Notes under the pieces: model-generated
The model's input: only the letters and a program-made list of their open reading frames with translations
What the model was told of the DNA's origin: nothing
Database searches by the model: none
Position numbers and translations under genes: made by a program
Assembly (NCBI GenBank): GCA_036375895.1
Contig: DASVBJ010000209.1
Location: 1-10,840, forward strand
Direction of reading: 5' to 3'
DNA length: 10,840 nt
Origin: DASVBJ01 sp036375895
GTDB lineage: Bacteria; Actinomycetota; Actinomycetes; JACCUZ01
Shown: piece by piece, positions 1 to 5,558 of the stretch
Numbering within the stretch: position 1 is the first letter of the stretch
Layout: the number at the start of each line of letters is the position of its first letter

Positions 1-320
1 ACCACGTGACCCTTCTTGGTCTCGTAGTCGTGCGGGTCGATCTTCGGCCGGAGCTTCATCTCCTTGATGATCGTGTGCGCCTGGTTCTTGCGCGCCTCAC
101 GAGCCTTCATGGCCGACTCGTACTTGAACTTGCCGTAGTCCATGAGCTTGCACACGGGCGGGCGGGCGTTCGGGGCGACCTCGACCAGGTCGAGATCTGC
201 TTCCTGGGCCAGCCGCAGGGCATCGCCGATGGCGACGATGCCGACCTGCTCGCCGTTCGGACCGACAAGCCGCACCTCGTTGACGCGGATCCGGTCGTTG
301 ATCCTGGGCTCAGTGCTGAT
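1..320 (-). CDS. infC: Translation initiation factor IF-3, N-terminal part (cut by window edge)
   Basis: IF-3 binds the 30S subunit, keeps it apart from 50S and proofreads start-codon/initiator-tRNA pairing. The visible 106 residues hold the whole N-terminal domain (RINDRIRVNEVRLVGPNGEQ, then VEVAPNARPPVCKLMDYGKF at about 46-65), the basic helical linker (about 66-85) and the opening of the C-terminal domain (KLRPKIDPHDYETKKGHV). The reading frame begins at ATC (318-320): a perfect AGGAGG lies 4 nt upstream (325-330), and I find no in-frame ATG, GTG or TTG back to about position 419. Actinobacterial IF-3 proteins commonly start at this very residue (ISTEPRIN). A rare start codon on infC is known from E. 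coli (AUU), where IF-3 represses its own translation by rejecting non-canonical starts; the same control is inferred here. The C-terminal domain, and probably rpmI and rplT, lie beyond position 1. Confidence 0.95.
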   Translation of the reverse strand, partial: MSTEPRINDRIRVNEVRLVGPNGEQVGIVAIGDALRLAQEADLDLVEVAPNARPPVCKLMDYGKFKYESAMKAREARKNQAHTIIKEMKLRPKIDPHDYETKKGHV

Positions 321-324
321 GGGG

Positions 325-330
325 CCTCCT
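325..330 (-). promoter_or_regulatory. Shine-Dalgarno that fixes the ATC start of infC
   Basis: Minus strand reads AGGAGG, then CCCC, then ATC. This is the strongest ribosome-binding site in the window. It is paired with the weakest class of start codon, the combination expected if IF-3 controls its own translation by start-codon discrimination. Confidence 0.75.
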
Positions 331-355
331 CGACAGACGTCCGACCTCCGGGCAC

Positions 356-390
356 GAAAAAGGCTTCCGCGCCGATGCTCACGGAAGCCT
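356..390 (-). terminator. Intrinsic terminator/attenuator in the infC leader
   Basis: Read on the minus strand, a perfect 9-bp stem (AGGCTTCCG at 390-382 with CGGAAGCCT at 369-361) closes a 12-nt loop and is followed at once by TTTT (360-357); the last stem base adds a fifth T. On the plus strand there is no T run, so it acts only toward infC. It lies 36 nt before the AGGAGG start signal and over 560 nt after the upstream SseB-family stop codon. That position suits an attenuator of infC better than a terminator of the upstream gene. No leader peptide or known riboswitch was recognised before it. Confidence 0.75.
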
Positions 391-422
391 GCGACCGGGC
401 CACGAGCCGATGCCCGTGACGG

Positions 423-450
423 GGACCTGCCGCCCGGGGGCGGCGGGTCC
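423..450 (-). other. Strong GC hairpin in the infC leader
   Basis: Minus strand: GGACC, one mismatch, GCCGCCC, 2 nt, GGGCGGC, mismatch, GGTCC. Arms of 5 + 7 bp are interrupted by a single C/A mismatch; in RNA the loop would open to about 4 nt. It sits just upstream of the terminator hairpin and could be part of a folded regulatory leader. No known leader RNA family was recognised. Confidence 0.45.
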
Positions 451-548
451 GGACCGGAACCTGTCAGCCCGTGAAACAGCCGATTCAGGTGGGAGTGAGG
501 CCTCCGCTTGCTCACCCGGGCCAGGACGGACCGGGCGGGTCGAGGGTC

Positions 549-554
549 AGGCTA
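549..554 (-). promoter_or_regulatory. Candidate -10 of the infC promoter
   Basis: Minus strand TAGCCT fits the actinobacterial TANNNT -10 pattern. It would start a transcript near 542 with a leader of about 220 nt that includes both hairpins. No convincing -35 was found at 16-18 nt; TTCGGC stands 19 nt away. Weak call based on one hexamer. Confidence 0.25.
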
Positions 555-738
555 CCAGCCCGCGCGCGACGACGCCGAATCGCCCAGGATGGGCTCCCGT
601 CCACCGTCCGCCGGGTGCGCCGGAGGCCGCTCGGCCGCACCGTAGGCCGCCCCGGCCGCCCGGCTGCCCGGCTGCCTGCGACTGGGAGCGCCGCAAGCCA
701 CCTTGCCGTACGTCCGACCACTACCCACCCCCACCCTC

Positions 739-794
739 CCATGATCGTGAGGACTTTCCCGGGCTGGGTTCCGGGAAACTCCTCACGATCATGG
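739..794. repeat. Long palindrome: 24-bp arms, 8-nt loop
   Basis: Left arm 739-762 and right arm 771-794 are inverted copies with one mismatch (754 against 779). The arms begin CCATGATCGTGAGGA and close on TTTCCCGG; the loop is GCTGGGTT. It lies 157 nt past the SseB-family stop codon and has no T run on either side. It may serve as a U-less transcription stop, a protein site, or a copy of a dispersed intergenic repeat. The outer part contains CATGATCG, also present in the palindrome at 3929-3996. Confidence 0.85.
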
Positions 795-950
795 AACCGG
801 GGTCAACCGGGCCGGGGAAGGGAGTCGGAGGGGCTGCGGAACCGGGAGTTGGAGGGGGCCGCGGCACCCCGGCCGGCGCGGCGCGGCCGGCTGCTCACGT
901 CGAGGTCCTGGGCGGGTCGCATCCGAGCGACCCTGGCCCCTTGTCTGGTG

Positions 951-1706
951 TCAGTCAGGGACAGCGCGGGTGAACACCGGCCTGCTAGCGGGGCCGGGCG
1001 GGCCCGTCGCGAGCGCGAGGTCCACGCCGTGCACGACCCGGGCCCGCCAGCTGTCCAGGTCGCCGAGCCGCCGGCCCAGCCGGGCGAGCAGGCCGGGCAG
1101 CTCGCCCGCATCCACCGCCGGGTCGGGCCGTACGGTCAGGCGGGCGTCCACGCCGGCCCCCGGCTGCAGCCAGGCGGCCACCAGCCACTGCTCGGCGGCG
1201 AGGACGGGCTCGGCCGCGGCGGCCAGCTCCTGGTCGTCGTACGCCGGGACGAGCCCCCGTCCCCCGGCCAGCGCCCGCACGTCCGCCGTCTCCAGGACGC
1301 ACGGGTGCGGTCCCGCGAGGTCGACGACGAGGACGTCGGCCTGCTCGGCGATCGCGACGTGCCCGGCGCGCGGACCCTCGACCGGCACCGGCCGTGCCTC
1401 GGGGTCCCAGCGGGCGAGGCTGCCGAGGCTGGTGAAGACCGGCAGCGCGCGGCGACCGTCCTCGCCCTCGAGCAGCGGCACCGCGATGTCGGACGACTTG
1501 TCGCGGCGCAGCCCGTCGGCGGTCTCCTCCGCCTCCCCCAGCAGCGCCACGACAGGGGCCAGCACCCGGGCGTGGTGGAGGGCGGCCAGCACCTCCGGTG
1601 TCCGCCCGGGGTCGCCGGCGGCCGCGGCGAGGGCGGCCGCGAGCCCCGGGTCGGCGCCTCCCTCGTCGCCCGCGAATCCGGGGTCGGGAATGCGCTTGGT
1701 CGCCAC
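951..1706 (-). CDS. SseB-family protein
   Basis: Predicted soluble 251-residue protein with no signal peptide or membrane segment. The core from about 75 to 145 (VPLLEGEDGRRALPVFTSLG ... GHVAIAEQADVLVVDLAGP) matches the SseB N-terminal domain as found next to infC in many actinobacteria. A second, less conserved half (about 165-250, EQWLVAAWLQPGAGVDARLT ... SWRARVVHGVDLAL) resembles the SseB C-terminal part. The family is named after an E. coli/Salmonella protein linked to serine sensitivity; its biochemical role is unknown. Start GTG at 1706 was chosen because the family's N-terminal region begins there and because a TAGGCT hexamer lies exactly 6 nt upstream, so the transcript is probably leaderless; no Shine-Dalgarno is evident. 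It is the first gene upstream of infC but separated from it by 630 nt and an attenuator. Confidence 0.82.
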   Translation of the reverse strand: MATKRIPDPGFAGDEGGADPGLAAALAAAAGDPGRTPEVLAALHHARVLAPVVALLGEAEETADGLRRDKSSDIAVPLLEGEDGRRALPVFTSLGSLARWDPEARPVPVEGPRAGHVAIAEQADVLVVDLAGPHPCVLETADVRALAGGRGLVPAYDDQELAAAAEPVLAAEQWLVAAWLQPGAGVDARLTVRPDPAVDAGELPGLLARLGRRLGDLDSWRARVVHGVDLALATGPPGPASRPVFTRAVPD

Positions 1707-1712
1707 CGGGCG

Positions 1713-1718
1713 AGCCTA
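1713..1718 (-). promoter_or_regulatory. -10 element of a leaderless promoter for the SseB-family gene
   Basis: Minus strand TAGGCT, then CGCCCG (6 nt), then the GTG start at 1706. This places the first transcribed base on the start codon. No clear -35 was found. The 53-nt gap to the upstream amidohydrolase stop holds nothing else, so the gene may also receive read-through. Confidence 0.5.
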
Positions 1719-1759
1719 ACCACCCCTCGTCAGTCGACCACGCAGGCCAGCTGCGGCGC

Positions 1760-2878
1760 CTACTCCCCCTGGTCGACGATCGCGATGACCGGACCACCCC
1801 CGGACGGGCCCTGGTGCACCGCCGCGACGGACACGAAGACGGCCGGGTCGCCGGTGACCGACGCGACCACACCACCGACGCAGGACTTGATCTGCCGGTG
1901 CCAGTGCACGTCGGAGTCGTCGAGCATGATGTTGCGCCGTCCGCGGACCCGGCCGGTCGGGTCGGCCTCGCACTTGCAGAAGATGTTGACCACCCGGCCG
2001 TCGAGGTCGCTCGGGTGCGGCCGGTCGGGCAGCTCGAGCCCGGCGTTGCGGATCGCCTCCCACACCCCGTCGGCATCCAGGGCGTCCCTCATCACGCTGT
2101 GCCCGATCTGGTACCGCCCGCCGACGCCGCGGACGTTGCCGAGCACGACGATCTGGGCCTGGTCGAGCTCGACGCCGGACGAGCAGGAGGCCACCGCGGA
2201 GTAGAGGGACAGGTCCTTGTGGATCTGCTCGGCGGTCGGCATGTCGATCTCCCCGAGGGCGACGGCGATGCCGAGCGCGGTGGTGGAGTTCGACACATCC
2301 ATCGACTTGAGCGTGTCCTCGGTCCAGACGTCCTTGCCGCGACTCTTCGCGTCGGTGATCGTCTCCAGCGTGAGCAGCGGGGTCTTGGTCTGGACGTAGT
2401 GCACGTCGGCCGGGTCGGTGATGCCCGCCCGCTCCATCGCGACCTTGACCCCGGCGGCGACCTTCTCGACCATGGCCGGCCGCCCGATGTCCTCGGGCAG
2501 GATCCGCTCGCTCATGGCGTAGCCGACCGACAGCCTGGGCTCGTCCGTCCTCGGCGCCCTGTCCGCCGGTGTCGTGGCGAAGACGGTGGCGTGCGGCGAG
2601 ATGACGCCGTCGGTGCCACCGGACCACACGATGGGGATCTGCTTGATCTCGTCCATCGGGCGTGAACCCTTGGCCTCGAGCACCTCCCGGAACGCCCGGT
2701 CGGCGATGATGCGGGTGTAGTCGTTGACGCCGCCGTTCCCCTCGGTCTTGCCGATCACGGCGACGACCCGGTCTGCCTCGATGACCCCCCGGTCGATGAG
2801 GTCGGCCAGGCCCGAGGCGTCGGACACGCTCTCGATGGCGACCTTGCGCACCTCGATGGGCTCGGGAGTCGCTGTCAT
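1760..2878 (-). CDS. Ring-opening amidohydrolase, cyanuric acid amidohydrolase/barbiturase family
   Basis: 372 residues, close to AtzD/TrzD (about 363). The family is built of three similar units, each giving one Lys-Ser pair around one active site, and hydrolyses cyclic imides (cyanuric acid to carboxybiuret, or barbiturate to ureidomalonate). Visible candidates are Lys44 (VIGKTEGNGGVNDYTR) with Ser86 (VWSGGTDG), Lys165 (VQTKTPLL) with Ser233/234 (ASCSSGVELDQ), and Lys302 (IFCKCEADPTGR) with Ser359 (HQGPSGGGP). The last motif is also the family's metal-site loop. ATG at 2878 overlaps the carbamate kinase stop (ATGA), with AGGAG 11 nt upstream inside that gene, so the two are translationally coupled. 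Cytoplasmic. Barbiturase and cyanuric acid hydrolase cannot be told apart from the residues I can place; no biuret, allophanate or ureidomalonate hydrolase gene is nearby. The family call is firm, the substrate open. Confidence 0.9.
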   Translation of the reverse strand: MTATPEPIEVRKVAIESVSDASGLADLIDRGVIEADRVVAVIGKTEGNGGVNDYTRIIADRAFREVLEAKGSRPMDEIKQIPIVWSGGTDGVISPHATVFATTPADRAPRTDEPRLSVGYAMSERILPEDIGRPAMVEKVAAGVKVAMERAGITDPADVHYVQTKTPLLTLETITDAKSRGKDVWTEDTLKSMDVSNSTTALGIAVALGEIDMPTAEQIHKDLSLYSAVASCSSGVELDQAQIVVLGNVRGVGGRYQIGHSVMRDALDADGVWEAIRNAGLELPDRPHPSDLDGRVVNIFCKCEADPTGRVRGRRNIMLDDSDVHWHRQIKSCVGGVVASVTGDPAVFVSVAAVHQGPSGGGPVIAIVDQGE

Positions 2879-3822
2879 GACGTCGTCTGCTCCTTCTCGA
2901 TGAGGGTGCCGGTCTCGCCCCGGGCCGCCTCGGTGATGTTCGCCAGCGACGTGATCGCGGAGCGGGTGCCGCCGTGCTCCACGAAACGGACCGCGGCCTC
3001 GATCTTGGGTCCCATGCTGCCGCTCGCGAAGCCCTGCTCCGCCTGCAGCCGGCGCATCTCCTCCGGGGTGACGCGCCCGATGGGCCGTTCGTCCGCGGTG
3101 CCGTAGCCGGTGACGGCGTGGTCGACGTCGGTGGCGATCACCAGCACCTCGGCGCCGACGGCCCGGGCGAGCAGGGCCGCGGCGAGGTCCTTGTCGATGA
3201 CGGCCTCGACGCCGCGCAGGTCGCCGTGCTCGTCCTGTACGACGGGGATGCCGCCGCCGCCGGACCCGACGACGACGAAGCCGGCGTCGGCGAGGGCCGC
3301 GATGGCCGGCGCGTCGACGATCTCCAGCGGCTCCGGCGAGGCGACGACCCGCCGCCAGCCCTTGCTCCCACGGTCCTCCCAGATCTGGCCGTGGTCGATC
3401 AGCACCTGGGCCTCCTCGGCGGGCAGGTAGCGCCCGATCGGCTTGGTCGGCTTCTGGAAGCCGGGGTCGTCGCCGTCGACGCGGGTGCGGCTGACGACTG
3501 CCGCCACCCGCCCGTCGATGCCGCGGGCCCGCAGCGCGCGCTCCAGCGAGTCGAGGATGAGGAAGCCGATCGTCCCCTGGGTCTGCGCGCCGCACCAGTC
3601 CAGCGGCACCGGCGGCACGACCTGGGCGGCCAGCTCGTTCTTGACGAGCACGTTGCCGACCTGCGGGCCGTTGCCGTGGGTGATCACCACGCCGAGCCCG
3701 GCCGCGACCAGGTCGGCGATGTGCTCGGTCGCCGTGCCGATCGCGCGGTCCTGCTCCTCGGGCGTGGCACTGCCGTCGGGGCCGGTCATGGCGTTGCCGC
3801 CGAGAGCGATGAGCACGCGCAT
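2875..3822 (-). CDS. arcC: Carbamate kinase
   Basis: 315 residues, full length for the family. It interconverts carbamoyl phosphate plus ADP with ATP plus carbamate; in catabolic settings it runs toward ATP. Amino-acid kinase fold with LIALGGNAM (4-12), THGNGPQVGN (48-57), the family-specific FQKPTKPIGRYLP (122-134), GSGGGGIPV (186-194), VIDKDLAA (208-215), ATDVD (230-234) and GSMGPKIEAA (268-277). ATG at 3822 was chosen because it directly begins the first conserved strand; a TAGAGT hexamer lies 6 nt before it and there is no Shine-Dalgarno, pointing to a leaderless message. It is first in an operon with the ring-opening amidohydrolase, not with arginine deiminase genes, so a role in nitrogen-heterocycle or ureide breakdown is more likely than in arginine fermentation. 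The symbol arcC is given for the enzyme family. Confidence 0.93.
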   Translation of the reverse strand: MRVLIALGGNAMTGPDGSATPEEQDRAIGTATEHIADLVAAGLGVVITHGNGPQVGNVLVKNELAAQVVPPVPLDWCGAQTQGTIGFLILDSLERALRARGIDGRVAAVVSRTRVDGDDPGFQKPTKPIGRYLPAEEAQVLIDHGQIWEDRGSKGWRRVVASPEPLEIVDAPAIAALADAGFVVVGSGGGGIPVVQDEHGDLRGVEAVIDKDLAAALLARAVGAEVLVIATDVDHAVTGYGTADERPIGRVTPEEMRRLQAEQGFASGSMGPKIEAAVRFVEHGGTRSAITSLANITEAARGETGTLIEKEQTTS

Positions 3823-3828
3823 GGCGCG

Positions 3829-3834
3829 ACTCTA
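3829..3834 (-). promoter_or_regulatory. -10 element of a leaderless promoter for the carbamate kinase operon
   Basis: Minus strand TAGAGT, then CGCGCC (6 nt), then ATG at 3822. A TTGACG at 3864-3859 looks like a -35 but is 24 nt away, too far for a normal spacer, so the -35 is unassigned. Confidence 0.5.
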
Positions 3835-3880
3835 TGGGTCAGCGGGCCCGCCGTACGCCGTCAACCTGTGCCAACACGCG

Positions 3881-3935
3881 CCCTTTCCCCCTGGCAGCGC
3901 CCTTCCCTCTGGCAGCGCCCTTCCCTCTGGCAGCG
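3881..3935. repeat. Tandem repeat, 3 units of 18-19 bp
   Basis: Units 3881-3899, 3900-3917 and 3918-3935. The last two are identical (CCCTTCCCTCTGGCAGCG); the first differs by an inserted base and a substitution. The end of the third unit (GGCAGCG) forms the tip of the left arm of the adjoining palindrome. It lies upstream of the carbamate kinase promoter, not in a gene. Confidence 0.9.
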
Positions 3936-3996
3936 ATCATGCACGTCCCGTCGCCCGCCCCGCCCCCGGAGCGACGGAACGTGCATGATCGCTGCC
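3929..3996. repeat. Long palindrome: 26-bp arms, 16-nt loop
   Basis: Left arm 3929-3954 and right arm 3971-3996 pair with one mismatch. The outer arm reads GGCAGCGATCATGCACGT, the inner part CCGTCGC. The GC-only loop is 3955-3970. It begins 63 nt past the stop codon of the carboxyltransferase gene and could end that operon as a hairpin without a U run, or shield the carbamate kinase promoter from read-through. It shares CATGATCG with the palindrome at 739-794. Confidence 0.87.
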
Positions 3997-4043
3997 GGTG
4001 TGGGGGGGTGGCCGGTGTGGGGGGTGGCCGGTGTGGGGGTGTG
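3994..4043. repeat. Tandem repeat, 3 units of 16-17 bp, G-rich
   Basis: Units 3994-4010, 4011-4026 and 4027-4043 each begin GCCGGTGTGGGGG and differ in the length of the G run. The first unit starts in the tip (GCC) of the right palindrome arm. Runs of five to seven G on the plus strand could fold as a quadruplex; this is inference only. Confidence 0.85.
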
Positions 4044-4058
4044 GTGCACGCGGAACGG

Positions 4059-5558
4059 TCAGAGGCCCAGGCGGCGGTAGCGCGCGAAGCGGGCGGCCAG
4101 CCGCGTCGACGGGTCGCGGCGCAGCAGCCCGGTGAGCTCGGCCTCCAGCACCTGGGCCACCCGGGCGAGGTAGTCATCGGGCTCGTCGGCGGCGTCCGGG
4201 TGCTCGGCGACGATCCGGTCGACGATCCCGGCGCGCAACAGGTCGAGCGAGCGCACACCCTGGGCCTGCGCCATCTCCGGCGCCCGGCGGGTGGTGCGGA
4301 ACATGATCGCGGAGGCGCCCTCCGGCGGCAGCGGCGACAGCCAGCCGTGCTGCGCGCAGACCACTCGGTCGGCCGGCAGCAGGGCCAGCGCTCCGCCGCC
4401 GGCGCCCTCCCCGAGCAGCAGACAGACGGTCGGCGCGTCGAGGAGGACGAGGTCCTGGAGCGAGCGCGCGATCTGGCCGGCCAGGCCGGCCTCCTCGGCC
4501 TCGCGGGACAGCGCGGCCCCGGCGGTGTCGATGACGGTCACCAGTGGCAGCTTGAGCTCGTCGGCCAGCTTCATCCCTCGGCGGGCCTCCCGCAGGTCCG
4601 CCGGGCTGAACGGCGACCCGACCGCCTGGTTCTGCCGGTCCTGGCCGAGCACGATGCACGCGGCGTCGCCGAACCGGGCCAGCGCCAGGATGAGCCCGGG
4701 GTAGACCTCGCCCGGGCCGGTCCGGCGCATCGGGACCACGTCTGTGGCGGCCTGCCGCAGCAGCTGCCGTACGCCGGGTCGCCCGGGCCGCCGGGACCGG
4801 CGGATCGACTCCCAGGCGGGCACGTCCTCGATGTGTGCGTCCGAGGCGGCTGTGCCGGGGACGGCGCGGTCCGGGGAGACCTGGCGCGGCGCGGTCAGCA
4901 CACGCAGCGCCCGGCCCAGCGTCTCCGGGATCTCTTCCGGGGTCAGCACCGCGTCGACGAGACCGTGCGCGAGCAGGTTCTCCGCCGTCTGGACGCCGGG
5001 CGGGAACTCCTCGCCGTACAGCGCCCGGTAGACCCGTGGACCGAGGAAGCCGATCAGCGCCCCCGGCTCGGCGACCGTCACGTGGCCGAGCGACCCCCAC
5101 GACGCGAGCACGCCGCCGGTGGTCGGGTTCCGCAGGTAGACCAGGTAGGGGTTGCCGGCCGCCTTGTGCCGGCCGATCGCCGCCGTGATCTTGACCATCT
5201 GCAGGAAGGCGACCGTGCCCTCCTGCATGCGGGTGCCGCCCGACGTCGGCGACGCGAGCAGCGGCAGCCGCTCGTCGGTGGCCCGCTCGACCGCCCGCAC
5301 CAGCCGCTCGGCGGCCTGCACGCCGATCGAGCCGGCCAGGAAGCCGAACTCGCACGCCACGACGGCCACCCGCCGGCCCTTGATGCGCCCCTCGCCGGTC
5401 ACGACGGACTCGTCCAGGCCGGTGCGCTCGCGGGCCCTGGCCAGCGAGGCGGCGTACGCCGGGTCGGCGGGCTCGGCCACGACCGGCTCGTCCCACCGCC
5501 GCCAGCTGCCCTCATCGAGGACGGCCTCGATCAGCTCGAGCGCGCCCGGGCTGCTCAC
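4059..5558 (-). CDS. Fused beta-alpha acyl-CoA (acetyl-CoA) carboxylase carboxyltransferase
   Basis: 499 residues with two crotonase-like halves. The beta (AccD-like) half, about 50-215, has SPTSGGTRMQEG (103-114), NPTTGGVLASWGSLG (144-158) and AEPGALIGFLGPRV (163-176). The alpha (AccA-like) half, about 250-470, has VIDTAGAALSREAEEAG (342-358) and LGEGAGGGALAL (382-393). These Gly-rich loops bind acyl-CoA and carboxybiotin and stabilise the enolate. Carboxyltransferases move CO2 from carboxybiotin to an acyl-CoA; biotin carboxylase and carrier must be encoded elsewhere. The four-Cys zinc finger that precedes the AccD domain in E. coli is absent: there is no Cys before residue 69. GTG at 5558 overlaps the stop of the CoA-transferase gene (GTGA) with GGAGG 4 nt upstream, so the two are coupled. 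Similarity to AccDA is clear, but the acyl substrate (acetyl-, propionyl- or another CoA) is not determined. Confidence 0.88.
   Translation of the reverse strand: MSSPGALELIEAVLDEGSWRRWDEPVVAEPADPAYAASLARARERTGLDESVVTGEGRIKGRRVAVVACEFGFLAGSIGVQAAERLVRAVERATDERLPLLASPTSGGTRMQEGTVAFLQMVKITAAIGRHKAAGNPYLVYLRNPTTGGVLASWGSLGHVTVAEPGALIGFLGPRVYRALYGEEFPPGVQTAENLLAHGLVDAVLTPEEIPETLGRALRVLTAPRQVSPDRAVPGTAASDAHIEDVPAWESIRRSRRPGRPGVRQLLRQAATDVVPMRRTGPGEVYPGLILALARFGDAACIVLGQDRQNQAVGSPFSPADLREARRGMKLADELKLPLVTVIDTAGAALSREAEEAGLAGQIARSLQDLVLLDAPTVCLLLGEGAGGGALALLPADRVVCAQHGWLSPLPPEGASAIMFRTTRRAPEMAQAQGVRSLDLLRAGIVDRIVAEHPDAADEPDDYLARVAQVLEAELTGLLRRDPSTRLAARFARYRRLGL

Larger units (their letters stand above)
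321..950. other. Gene-free region between the SseB-family gene and infC
   Basis: Six-frame reading shows only low-complexity Arg/Pro/Gly-rich frames without recognisable protein sequence. The stretch holds the infC start signal, leader hairpins and attenuator (about 325-480), a candidate promoter (about 550), and a long palindrome (739-794). The remainder (about 560-735 and 795-950) shows no feature I can support. In related actinobacteria a small DUF1844 gene often lies between the SseB-family gene and infC; I do not see one here. Confidence 0.6.

Noticed and set aside
107..403. 98-codon minus-strand frame overlapping infC and its leader
   Set aside because: It is out of frame with infC, spans the attenuator and has Ser/Arg-rich shadow composition; its GTG start has no ribosome-binding site.
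471..2204. Long plus-strand open frame opposite the SseB-family and amidohydrolase genes
   Set aside because: Low-complexity Arg/Pro/Ser/Gly translation without domains; mirrors real minus-strand genes, as usual in very GC-rich DNA.
1760..3595. 611-residue extended form of the amidohydrolase
   Set aside because: The upstream 239 residues are an out-of-frame reading of carbamate kinase; the ATG at 2878 fits family length, ribosome-binding site and ATGA coupling.
3881..4043. CRISPR-like array
   Set aside because: The units are contiguous tandem repeats without spacers, and no cas gene is present.
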